Positions 18,076 to 26,143 of a DNA stretch of 64,000 bases are shown here, in pieces. The translations under genes were made by a program, and so were the position numbers. Position 1 is the stretch's first letter. The number at the start of each line of letters is the position of its first letter. The notes under the pieces are model-generated. The model was not told where the DNA came from. It did not search any database and was given only the letters and a program-made list of their open reading frames with translations. Origin of the DNA: CAZNKU01 sp045545235 (lineage in GTDB: Bacteria; Bacillota; Clostridia; Monoglobales; Firm-18); assembly GCA_045545235.1 (NCBI GenBank), contig JAZQAN010000056.1, positions 62,001 to 126,000 on the forward strand, given 5' to 3'.

Positions 18076-20049
18076 TTATTTACCGTCTCTTTCCACAAAC
18101 ATACGAAAATCAAGGTCTCTGGGTAAATCTTCTGATGGATTTTCCTTTTGTGACTGAATGTAAAACCAAAGGTCAGATGTTATTGTTTCGCATTCTCTTA
18201 TGTCGGGAATTATAAGATTTCCGTTTCCGCAAAGTATATCTTCACTTTCTTTTAACCTGCCTGTAAGTGCAAGGGTATATGCATAGTAAATACTGCAACG
18301 TTCGTTGTTTTTTATTTCTTCCGAAGCCTTTTCATAATAGGAAATAACAAGTGAATATTCACTGTTTACAAAAAGAATTTTAAATAAGTCCTTTGCCATT
18401 GAAATATCATCGGACTTCATATTATATGCCTTCTGAATATTTTCGACAGCACCCTGTTTGTCCTCTGTTTTCTGACATACTATTGCCTTGCCGTAATATG
18501 CCCATGGGCTTTTTTCAAGCTTAAGGGATTTGTTGAAATAATCCATTGCCACAGAGTAGTCTTCGGTAGCTGTGTATGCACAGCCAAGCTGAAAATATGT
18601 ATACCAGTTGTTTTTATCTTTGTTTTCGGTTGCCTGCTCCATAAGCTTCAACCATTCACTTTGACGGATGTATGATGTTGGAACATCGGTGGGATTATGT
18701 TTGCCGAGTGTTCCGTTGTACAAAAGATTTTGCCATTGTTCCTGTTCTTTTCCCGGTGTGCCAAAATCAAGATGACCGCAAAGCATATTTTTTGCACCTT
18801 TACGTCTTTCGGCTTCAAGAGCACCCCAGCCTTCTGCATAAATTATTGTTTCATCTGCAGGGGATATTGCCATTGTGTGTGTTTCCTTAAGTATCTCTTC
18901 AAGCTGTGTTTTTGTGATTTTTTCTTCAATTTTGCAAAGTGCTTCTTTTCTTGCTTCTGCCCATGTGCCGTGTATCTTTTTTTCATCTGCTTTTATGGGG
19001 CCGTAAACCTCAAGCCATTCCCATACTGTGTGAGGAGGCATAGGCAGACATTCGTGCTGAGTATAGGCAAGACCGCATTGTATTTCGTTGTAGCTTCCCG
19101 ATTCGTTGTCGGCAGTAAGGAAATTTTTCCACTTGTGTCCACCTTGTGAATCACCCCATACAAAAAGCTTTCTGCCCTTCAGACGGTCTGTTGAGCTTTG
19201 GAAAAGACCGTAGCCGTCTGTGCCGAACTGACAAATGTATTTTTGAGAATCCTTTTCTGTTTTGAAGAAATAGTCATTTGCATAACGGTTTTTTGAAGGG
19301 TATGTAAGGTCTGAATCGTTATAGTGAGGTACGGGTATTTTTTCTATCATACCTCTTTCTGCTATATAAGTTTCATTTGCAGGTACAACTATTCTGTCGC
19401 CTTCATTTTCTACTGTTGCAATGTTACTCCACCAATACATTGGTATAACTGTATCATTGGGGTTTGTAATTCTCATTCTGCAATGCAAAAGGGAAGAATC
19501 TTCAGGAAGGAAAAAGTCCATCTGCACTATTGCACAACGTATACGTTCAAAATAATAAAATCTTAAAACAGGTGTGCCGTCATCAAGCTTTGTTATTGCG
19601 GTGTTAATTGTTGAACATGTGTAGGGACCGTGACCCTTGTATCCGCAGTTCCACTCTATTCCGCCGGAAAGCCACGCGTTTCTTACCGCCAGGTTGCATG
19701 GGCGTACAACGCTGTTTTTAAAAAGCAGTTCTCTGTTTTCTTTTTTATCGTACAATGACCATAGTTTACTACCGAATTTTGGCATAAATGTTGCCTTTAT
19801 ATATTCGTTTTCAAGTATTACGCAATCATACTCGGTTGGTTTTAAGTCTCTGTTGTACATATTCTGATACTTGTAGGGATGGGCGCATTCCATAACACCG
19901 TAATTTACAAACAGACCATCATCCTCATCAAGTCTGAATTCATTTGAAATTGTATTTAAACTAAGCGTTTCACTTATGGGAGGAAGTGTGCTTTCCTTGC
20001 CAAAATCTGCAGATAATATATTTATTTTTTCTACCTTTAATATAGACAT
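18076..20049 (-). CDS. DUF5107/TPR protein, probable carbohydrate-related
   Basis: A 657-residue cytoplasmic protein without signal peptide. Residues about 20-320 match the DUF5107 type of beta-sandwich, related to aldose-epimerase-like folds (motifs such as FMPKFGSKLWSLYDKKENRELL, seen in two parts, GGIEWNCGYKGHGP, MYWWSN). The C-terminal part (about 480-620) looks like tetratricopeptide repeats (WYTYFQLGCAYTATEDYSVA). Biochemical role is not known to me; such proteins often sit in glycan-use loci. It is divergent from the diol-dehydratase operon and shares its intergenic region, suggesting common control. Confidence 0.75.
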   Translation of the reverse strand: MSILKVEKINILSADFGKESTLPPISETLSLNTISNEFRLDEDDGLFVNYGVMECAHPYKYQNMYNRDLKPTEYDCVILENEYIKATFMPKFGSKLWSLYDKKENRELLFKNSVVRPCNLAVRNAWLSGGIEWNCGYKGHGPYTCSTINTAITKLDDGTPVLRFYYFERIRCAIVQMDFFLPEDSSLLHCRMRITNPNDTVIPMYWWSNIATVENEGDRIVVPANETYIAERGMIEKIPVPHYNDSDLTYPSKNRYANDYFFKTEKDSQKYICQFGTDGYGLFQSSTDRLKGRKLFVWGDSQGGHKWKNFLTADNESGSYNEIQCGLAYTQHECLPMPPHTVWEWLEVYGPIKADEKKIHGTWAEARKEALCKIEEKITKTQLEEILKETHTMAISPADETIIYAEGWGALEAERRKGAKNMLCGHLDFGTPGKEQEQWQNLLYNGTLGKHNPTDVPTSYIRQSEWLKLMEQATENKDKNNWYTYFQLGCAYTATEDYSVAMDYFNKSLKLEKSPWAYYGKAIVCQKTEDKQGAVENIQKAYNMKSDDISMAKDLFKILFVNSEYSLVISYYEKASEEIKNNERCSIYYAYTLALTGRLKESEDILCGNGNLIIPDIRECETITSDLWFYIQSQKENPSEDLPRDLDFRMFVERDGK

Positions 20050-20081
20050 AAAATCACCCTTTTGGTTTATATTTATAAAAA

Positions 20082-20110
20082 ATTTTAAAGTTTTTTTTGC
20101 CTTTTGTCAA
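20082..20110 (-). promoter_or_regulatory. Promoter for the DUF5107/TPR gene
   Basis: Minus strand TTGACA (20110-20105), 17 bases, TAAAAT (20087-20082), 33 bases before the start codon. Confidence 0.75.
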
Positions 20111-20155
20111 TTACTATTTATGCTTTTGAATTGATTTTTTCTATTGTTTTTATTA

Positions 20156-20180
20156 TTTTTGTGAGTTTTTCTGTTTTTTT
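20156..20180. promoter_or_regulatory. Candidate regulator site upstream of the diol-dehydratase operon
   Basis: The minus strand reads AAAAAAACAGAAAAACTCAC then AAAAA. Nearly the same string occurs on the plus strand at 29669-29691 just before the promoter of the second BMC operon. Located between two divergent promoters and 11 bases upstream of the -35 at 20192. Proposed, not proven, as a binding site for the DeoR-family regulator encoded at 38275. Confidence 0.45.
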
Positions 20181-20191
20181 CTTTGAATGTA

Positions 20192-20220
20192 TTGACTTTT
20201 TCTTTGTTTTGTTGTACAAT
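20192..20220 (+). promoter_or_regulatory. Promoter for BMC operon 1
   Basis: TTGACT (20192-20197), 17 bases, TACAAT (20215-20220). The promoter of operon 2 at 29706 has the same two hexamers and spacing. Confidence 0.8.
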
Positions 20221-20251
20221 GTATGTAGTATAAAAGGGTGGAGTAGAAGGT

Positions 20252-20974
20252 ATGAAGAAACTTTTTGTATGTGACTTTGACGGAACCTTGTATAAAAAGA
20301 ATAATGAAAGACTGTTTAAAAACACCTTGAAGGAAGTTGAAAGGTTAAAGGCATCGGGCAATGAATTTGTAGTTGCTACGGGGCGTCCATTGCACCTTCT
20401 GAAGCCTTATTTTGAGGATTTTGACAATATGCTTTTTATAAGTAATGACGGTGCGGTGTTCAGTAAAGGCTTTAATGTTTTATGCAGTATGCCTCTTGAC
20501 AAGCAGGCAATAAAAAAGAGTTATTGTGATTATAAAGGTGATTTTATTGTGTACGGGCAATGTGTCACATACGCAAAGTACAATGAAAAATCTGTCGGGT
20601 TTAAGCTTGATGAATTTTTTAACCACCATATGATGAGAATCAGCTGTATTGGTGAAACCGAAGAGGATGTTTATAAAATAACATTTTTGGGAAAAGCACC
20701 GAAAACAGATTTTCTTGATGAATGTTGGAACAGCTACGGTGTTACCGAGTATGTTTCAAAGGGAGTAAGCAAGGGCGAATGTTTAAAAATTGCACAAAAG
20801 GCACTTGGGTTTACTTCTGAAAACACCGTGGTAATAGGTGACGGTGAAAATGACCTTTCCATGATGGAATGTGCAGATGTAAGTTATGCTATGATGTCTG
20901 CTCCGCCAAATGTAAAGGCAAGGGCAACAAAAACTACAGAAAGTGTATTGGATATATTAAGAGGTGAAATGTAA
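20252..20974 (+). CDS. Cof-type HAD phosphatase
   Basis: A 240-residue haloacid dehalogenase-superfamily phosphatase of the Cof/IIB type. Nucleophile motif CDFDGTLY at the N-terminus, motif II VVATGRP, and C-terminal motif GDGENDLSM. Such enzymes act on sugar phosphates or cofactors; the substrate is not evident. It is the first gene of BMC operon 1 and its stop codon overlaps the start of the diol dehydratase (TAATG), with GAGGTG upstream, so translation is coupled. A sugar-phosphate role in deoxyhexose metabolism is plausible but inferred. Confidence 0.88.
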   Translation: MKKLFVCDFDGTLYKKNNERLFKNTLKEVERLKASGNEFVVATGRPLHLLKPYFEDFDNMLFISNDGAVFSKGFNVLCSMPLDKQAIKKSYCDYKGDFIVYGQCVTYAKYNEKSVGFKLDEFFNHHMMRISCIGETEEDVYKITFLGKAPKTDFLDECWNSYGVTEYVSKGVSKGECLKIAQKALGFTSENTVVIGDGENDLSMMECADVSYAMMSAPPNVKARATKTTESVLDILRGEM

Positions 20975-23487
20975 TGAAGGTGTTTAATTTTAAAGAAATT
21001 GCAAAAAGCGAAAGAATTGATATGCTTAAAGATGCGTTGTTTGCATCAAAACCCCAGATAGAATCTTCCCGTGCTGTGCTTTTGACAGAAAGCTACAAAC
21101 AGACAGAAGGTATGCCTGTAATCAAAAGACGTTCTGCGGCATTTCGTCATATTTTGGAAAATCTTCCTGTTATTATAAGATACAACGAACTTGTTGTGGG
21201 CAGTACAACTGTTAATTCAAGAAGTTGTCAGGTTTTTCCTGAATATTCATATAAGTGGCTTGAGGAAGAGTTTGAAACAATTGAAACACGTTCTGCAGAT
21301 CCGTTTATTATTACTGAAAAGACTAAAGAAGAACTTCGTGAGGTTTTTAAATACTGGGACGGAAAAACTTCAAGTGAGCTTGCAACATCATATATGACAG
21401 GTGAAACACTCGATGCTATTGAGCATAATGTTTTTACACCTGGCAACTATTTTTACAATGGTATCGGCCATGTAACCGTAGATTACGGCAAGGTTCTTAA
21501 AATTGGTTACAATGGCATAATTGCAGAGGCAAAGGCTGCACTTAAAAAGATAGGTGTGGGTGATGCTGATGCTTGTTCTAAAATTGCATTTTTAGAGGCT
21601 GTTATTGAAAGCTGTGAGGCAGTTATAACATTTGCAAACAGATATTCCGAGCTTGCTCTTAAAGAGGCAGAGGCTTGTGCTGATTCGAAGAGAAAGCAGG
21701 AACTTTTGAAAATTGCAGAAAACTGTAAAAAAGTACCTGCCAATGGTGCAGAGTCTTTCTATGAGGCTTGTCAGTCATTCTGGTTTGTACAGATGCTTAT
21801 ACAGACTGAATCCAGCGGACATTCTATTTCACCGGGACGTTTTGACCAGTATATGTACCCATATTTCAAGAAGGATTTTGAAAGTGGTAAAATAACAAGG
21901 GAATTTGCTCAGGAGCTTATTGATTGTATATGGATTAAGCTTAACGATATGAGTAAGGTTCGTGATGCGGCATCTGCGGCAGGCTTTGCAGGTTATAGTA
22001 TGTTCCAGAACCTTATTGCAGGTGGACAGACGAAAGAAGGTCTGGATGCTACAAATGAGCTTTCGTTTATGTGTATTCAGGCTACAATGCATGTACTTTT
22101 GCCACAACCTTCATTTTCTGTACGAGTTTGGAATGGTTCACCTCACGAATTTTTGCTTAAAGCTGCAGAGCTTACAAGAACAGGCGTAGGTTTGCCTGCA
22201 TATTACAATGACGAGGTTATAATTCCTGCACTTGTTCAGCGTGGTTTAACCCTTCAGGATGCACGTGACTACAATATTATAGGTTGTGTAGAGCCACAAA
22301 AGTCGGGTAAAACAGACGGTTGGCACGATGCTGCATTCTTTAATATGTGCAGACCTTTGGAACTTGTATTTTCAAATGGTGTTGACAAGGGCAAACAGAT
22401 TGGTCCTAAAACAGGCGATGTTACAAAGATGACAAGCTTTGATGAATTCTACGGCGCATACAAAACACAGATGGAATATATGATAGAGCTTATGGTAAAT
22501 GCAGATAATGCAATAGATATTGCACACGCACAGCGTTGTCCGCTACCTTACCTTTCAAGTATGATTGAAGATTGTATCGGCAGAGGTAAGAGTGTTCAGG
22601 AGGGCGGTGCAATATACAACTTTACAGGACCTCAGGGCTTTGGTATTGCCAATATGGCAGATGGCTTATGGGCGGTTAAAAAGCTTGTGTTTGATGATAA
22701 AAAAGTTACAATGGAGTATATGAAAAAGGCACTTGAAAATAACTTTGGAAAAGGTACAAACGATGCTGAAGCTATTACAAATGCCGTTGCAAAGGAACTT
22801 GTAAAAAGCGGAGTAGAAGTTAACGAAGATATTATAAAGGAAATTTATAAGACTGCAAAAGAAAATTCCGCAGGCGGTGAGGACTACTCAAAGCTTCTTG
22901 CTATGATAGACGAGCTTCCTAAATTCGGTAATGACAATGATGAAATAGATATGTTTGCACGTGATGTGGCGTATTCATACACACGTCCTGTTGAAAAATA
23001 TAAAAATCCACGTGGCGGTACATATCAGGCAGGGCTTTACCCGGTATCGGCAAATGTGCCTTTGGGTGCACAGACAGGTGCTACACCTGACGGACGTTTT
23101 GCGTACACTCCTGTTGCAGATGGTGTTTCACCAAGTGCAGGTAAGGATGTAAATGGTCCTACAGCTTCTGCAAACTCTGTTGCAAAGCTTGACCACTTTA
23201 TTGCGTCAAACGGTACTTTGTTCAATATGAAGTTCCATCCATCTGCACTAAAAGGCAGAGAAGGACTTGAAAACTTTGTTTCACTTATACGCGGTTACTT
23301 TGACAGAAAGGGAAGCCACGTTCAGTTTAACGTAGTAAGCCGTGAAACTTTGCTTGACGCACAGGCTCACCCTGAAAATTACAAGAGTCTTGTTGTTCGT
23401 GTTGCAGGCTACAGTGCTTTGTTTACTACACTTTCACGTTCACTTCAGGACGATATTATCAGCAGAACAGAACAATCAACATTCTAA
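20974..23487 (+). CDS. Glycyl radical B12-independent propanediol (glycerol-type) dehydratase
   Basis: An 837-residue glycyl radical enzyme of the dehydratase group. The thiyl Cys is C438 in GCVEP, with the dehydratase Glu two residues later and the conserved Asp of GWHDAAFFN 14 residues after the Cys, as in C. butyricum glycerol dehydratase and Roseburia propanediol dehydratase. His and Ser of SSGHSISPGR and His of NGIGHVTVD are also kept. The glycyl radical is G812 in RVAGYSALF. Context with aldolase, PduP, PduL and shell genes points to 1,2-propanediol to propanal rather than choline or glycerol. No extra N-terminal targeting domain is apparent. The activase gene follows after an unusual 260-base gap. 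Confidence 0.95.
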   Translation: MKVFNFKEIAKSERIDMLKDALFASKPQIESSRAVLLTESYKQTEGMPVIKRRSAAFRHILENLPVIIRYNELVVGSTTVNSRSCQVFPEYSYKWLEEEFETIETRSADPFIITEKTKEELREVFKYWDGKTSSELATSYMTGETLDAIEHNVFTPGNYFYNGIGHVTVDYGKVLKIGYNGIIAEAKAALKKIGVGDADACSKIAFLEAVIESCEAVITFANRYSELALKEAEACADSKRKQELLKIAENCKKVPANGAESFYEACQSFWFVQMLIQTESSGHSISPGRFDQYMYPYFKKDFESGKITREFAQELIDCIWIKLNDMSKVRDAASAAGFAGYSMFQNLIAGGQTKEGLDATNELSFMCIQATMHVLLPQPSFSVRVWNGSPHEFLLKAAELTRTGVGLPAYYNDEVIIPALVQRGLTLQDARDYNIIGCVEPQKSGKTDGWHDAAFFNMCRPLELVFSNGVDKGKQIGPKTGDVTKMTSFDEFYGAYKTQMEYMIELMVNADNAIDIAHAQRCPLPYLSSMIEDCIGRGKSVQEGGAIYNFTGPQGFGIANMADGLWAVKKLVFDDKKVTMEYMKKALENNFGKGTNDAEAITNAVAKELVKSGVEVNEDIIKEIYKTAKENSAGGEDYSKLLAMIDELPKFGNDNDEIDMFARDVAYSYTRPVEKYKNPRGGTYQAGLYPVSANVPLGAQTGATPDGRFAYTPVADGVSPSAGKDVNGPTASANSVAKLDHFIASNGTLFNMKFHPSALKGREGLENFVSLIRGYFDRKGSHVQFNVVSRETLLDAQAHPENYKSLVVRVAGYSALFTTLSRSLQDDIISRTEQSTF

Positions 23488-23496
23488 AAAGAATTC

Positions 23497-23731
23497 CAAG
23501 GGATAGGAAAAAAAGAGTTGGAATGGACAAACTGAACCGAAGGGTTACCCGAAGCTGTATGTTTATACAGCGAGTGGTGAAGTTTGTTCATAGCAAAAAG
23601 AAAATAAAAAAGAAAAGGCTGAAAGGCTTTTCTACCACAATAAATTCTCAGTTAATGTAGTTGACAGAACACCTTGCATAGAAATTATTAAATAATTATC
23701 TTTTTGCGTTCCGGACTTTTTTTACATCCCT
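23497..23731. repeat. MITE-like inverted-repeat element between dehydratase and activase genes
   Basis: The segment is bounded by imperfect inverted repeats of about 25 bases: left AAGGGATAGGAAAAAAAGAG then TTGGAA, right (minus strand) AAAGGGATGTAAAAAAAGTC then CGGAA. Inside are several hairpins: GACAAACT with AGTTTGTTC, AACC with GGTT, GCTGTAT with ATACAGC (loop GTTT), and AGAAAAG with CTTTTCT. A shorter related sequence lies between dnaK and dnaJ (2654-2690). No transposase and no clear target duplication were seen. It could be a mobile remnant, a structured mRNA spacer, or both. Confidence 0.5.
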
Positions 23732-23747
23732 TTAACAAGAGGTTAAT

Positions 23748-24533
23748 ATGGATTATTTGGATACAAGAGGCAGAATTTTTGATATTCAGAAATTTTCTGT
23801 TCACGACGGTCCGGGAATACGTACCATTGTGTTTTTAAAGGGTTGCCTTTTCAGATGTAGGTGGTGTTGTAATCCTGAATCGCAATCTTTTGAAATTCAA
23901 CAAATGAATATGGCAGGCAAGCCCAAAACCGTAGGCAGGGATGTGACGGTTCGTGAAATTATGGACGAAGTTGCAAAGGATATGAATTACTACCGACGTT
24001 CAGGTGGAGGACTTACCCTTTCAGGCGGTGAAAGCTTGCTTCAGCCTGAATTTGCAAAGGCTCTTTTTATGGCGGCACACGACTATGGTATAAACACCGC
24101 TATTGAAAGTACCGGGGCAGTTAAGTTTGAAATAATTGAGGATATTCTTCCTCATATAGATTATTTCTTAATGGATATAAAGCATATGAACAGTAAAAAG
24201 CACGAGGAATTTATAGGCAAGCCAAATGACATTGTTTTGGAAAATGCAGTAAAGATTGCCAAAAAGGCAAACTACCTTGCAGTTCGTGTTCCTGTAATTC
24301 CTACATTTAATGATACTGTTGAGGAAATAGGGGAAATTGCAAAATTTGCAAGCACTCTTAAAAATGTTAAAAAGATGCACATTCTTCCTTATCACAGACT
24401 TGGGCTTGATAAGTATGAGGGTATAGGAAGAGATTATACATTAAAAGACATTCTTCCGCCTGATGACGGTAAAATGGCAGAGCTTAAACGCGGGGCGGAA
24501 AAATATGGGATAGAATGTCAGATTGGAGGTTAA
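23748..24533 (+). CDS. Glycyl radical enzyme activase (radical SAM)
   Basis: A 261-residue activating enzyme that installs the glycyl radical using S-adenosylmethionine and a [4Fe-4S] cluster. Cluster motif CLFRCRWCC (Cys-x3-Cys-x2-Cys) after FSVHDGPGIRTIVFLKGC; SAM-binding GGE in LTLSGGESLLQPEF. It lacks the ferredoxin-like insert with two extra cluster motifs found between the radical SAM Cys motif and the TVREIM segment in many dehydratase activases; only about 20 residues lie there, as in pyruvate formate-lyase activase. It surely serves the adjacent dehydratase. ATG at 23748 follows AAGAGGT. Confidence 0.93.
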   Translation: MDYLDTRGRIFDIQKFSVHDGPGIRTIVFLKGCLFRCRWCCNPESQSFEIQQMNMAGKPKTVGRDVTVREIMDEVAKDMNYYRRSGGGLTLSGGESLLQPEFAKALFMAAHDYGINTAIESTGAVKFEIIEDILPHIDYFLMDIKHMNSKKHEEFIGKPNDIVLENAVKIAKKANYLAVRVPVIPTFNDTVEEIGEIAKFASTLKNVKKMHILPYHRLGLDKYEGIGRDYTLKDILPPDDGKMAELKRGAEKYGIECQIGG

Positions 24534-24538
24534 AGCCA

Positions 24539-24901
24539 ATGAATGAGTATAATGAAAAAGCAAGAATAATTCAGGAACTTGTGCCGGGTAAGCAGATAAG
24601 TATTGCTCATATAATAGCAAACCCCGACAAAATACTTTATAAAAAACTTGGACTTGACCCTGCTGTGGATTACAATAAATCTGCAATTGGTATTGTTACA
24701 ATTTCACCTGCGGAAACCGCTATTATAATTGCCGATGTAGCAATTAAAAGCTCCGGTGCGGAAATTGGTTTTGTAGACCGTTTTTCGGGTACGCTTATTG
24801 TAACAGGTACTGTTTCACAGGTTCAGGAGGCGTTGGAGTCTCTTTGCAATTACTGCAAAACTGTTCTTGGCTTTACTGTTTGTGATGTGACAAAAACATG
24901 A
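24539..24901 (+). CDS. EutS/PduU-type microcompartment shell protein (circularly permuted BMC-H)
   Basis: A 120-residue single BMC-domain protein of the EutS/PduU type, in which the BMC fold is circularly permuted. Features are the N-terminal RIIQELVPGKQISIAHIIANP and the core IGIVTISPAETAIIIADVA. Such hexamers form part of the protein shell. The ATG at 24539 is chosen for GGAGGT eight bases upstream; the frame is open earlier, inside the activase gene. Its stop codon overlaps the EutP/PduV-like start (ATGA). Confidence 0.9.
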   Translation: MNEYNEKARIIQELVPGKQISIAHIIANPDKILYKKLGLDPAVDYNKSAIGIVTISPAETAIIIADVAIKSSGAEIGFVDRFSGTLIVTGTVSQVQEALESLCNYCKTVLGFTVCDVTKT

Positions 24902-25320
24902 AAAAAATAATTTTTATGGGAAAAGTGGGTTGTGGAAAAACCACATTGACCCAGAAACTAAAAAATCTTCCGATGGATTATTTGAAAACTCAGTACATTA
25001 ATTACCACGATGTTATTATAGATACCCCGGGTGAGTATGCTCAGGTAAAAGGATTAGGTGCCGCTTTGGCACTTTATTCTTATGAGGCTGATGTAGTGGG
25101 GCTTTTGATTTCCGCAACTGATGATTATTCGTTGTTTCCGCCAAATGTTACTTGTCTTGTAAACCGTGAGGTTATAGGTATTGTGACCCAGATTGACCGT
25201 CCCGATGCAAGACCCGACAGAGCAGAGGCGTGGCTTAGAAACAGCGGATGTAAGACGGTTTTTCATATAAGCTCCAAAAAGGATACCGGTATAAAAGAAT
25301 TGTTGGAATATCTGGAGTAA
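24898..25320 (+). CDS. EutP/PduV-like small GTPase
   Basis: A 140-residue P-loop protein of the EutP/PduV family. Walker A is GKVGCGKTTL, the Walker B-like segment is DTPGEYAQ, and the guanine-specificity motif appears as TQIDRPDA. PduV has been linked to microcompartment movement or assembly and EutP reported to have acetate kinase activity in some systems; which applies here is unknown. Overlap of four bases with the preceding shell gene shows tight operon packing. Confidence 0.88.
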   Translation: MKKIIFMGKVGCGKTTLTQKLKNLPMDYLKTQYINYHDVIIDTPGEYAQVKGLGAALALYSYEADVVGLLISATDDYSLFPPNVTCLVNREVIGIVTQIDRPDARPDRAEAWLRNSGCKTVFHISSKKDTGIKELLEYLE

Positions 25321-25324
25321 AATT

Positions 25325-26143
25325 ATGATTGGTTATTGTAATGATTTGCATGTGCATACTAATTTGTCTGTGTGTGCTCCACGTTATAGCTATGCTGAAA
25401 ATTATATACCATACTGCAAGCAGGAAAATGTAAAGGTTATAGGTTTTACTGACCATGTATATATAAAAGAAAGAATGCAGGCAGAGCATCCTGAATTTAA
25501 GGGTACTCCCGGTGAATATCCTGCACTTTTGCGTGAAGAGGTAGAGGAGTTAAGAGAACAGAATAAGGATTTGAAAATTCTTCTGGGCTGTGAGGCAGAG
25601 GTTATATATGGCAGGGATTTTGACGTTACCTTTGAAGAGTCAAAAAATTATGACTACGTTGCACTTGCACCAAGCCACATTCTTAATTTGGGTAATTTAT
25701 ACAGTGGTATGGATTTTTCAACCCCTGAAAAATTAAGGGCTTTTATGCTTGAAAGGTTTAAAATTGCGTGCAAAATAAAGCTTGCGGTTCCCACCGTTAT
25801 TTGTCATCCTCTTTATCCCATACTTTCGGAATTTGAACAGCAGGTTGTAGATGGGATTACAGATTCTGAGCTTGGAGAGTGCTTTGACCTTGCAAGGGAA
25901 AATGACAAGGCTATAGAAATTCATGCCTGCCTTTATCGTAAGGGAACGGTGCGGAATGCTGACGGACTTTCCCCAAGCTATCTTCGTATTTTGGAAGTTG
26001 CAAAAGAATGCGGATGTAAATTTTATATGGGCTCGGATGCACATCAGTTAAGGGATTTTGTGGGTGCTCACGAAAAGCTTGCAAAGGCATGTGAATATCT
26101 TGGTGTTACCGAATATGATTTATGGGAATTGGGGAGAGTATAA
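25325..26143 (+). CDS. PHP-domain metal-dependent hydrolase
   Basis: A 272-residue PHP superfamily protein. Metal-binding motifs are DLHVHTNLS near the N-terminus, GFTDHVY, an Glu in GCEAEVIYG, and C-terminal MGSDAHQ. The superfamily includes histidinol phosphatases and other phosphoesterases. The gene begins four bases after eutP/pduV and is followed directly by the GH78 gene, so it may act on a sugar phosphate of the same pathway. This is inferred from position only. Confidence 0.82.
   Translation: MIGYCNDLHVHTNLSVCAPRYSYAENYIPYCKQENVKVIGFTDHVYIKERMQAEHPEFKGTPGEYPALLREEVEELREQNKDLKILLGCEAEVIYGRDFDVTFEESKNYDYVALAPSHILNLGNLYSGMDFSTPEKLRAFMLERFKIACKIKLAVPTVICHPLYPILSEFEQQVVDGITDSELGECFDLARENDKAIEIHACLYRKGTVRNADGLSPSYLRILEVAKECGCKFYMGSDAHQLRDFVGAHEKLAKACEYLGVTEYDLWELGRV

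Noticed and set aside
23521..23640. ANTAR (EutV-type) antiterminator or a known riboswitch between the dehydratase and activase genes
   Set aside because: The hairpins lack the paired six-base AxxGxx loops and no terminator T-run follows; no known aptamer core was recognised.
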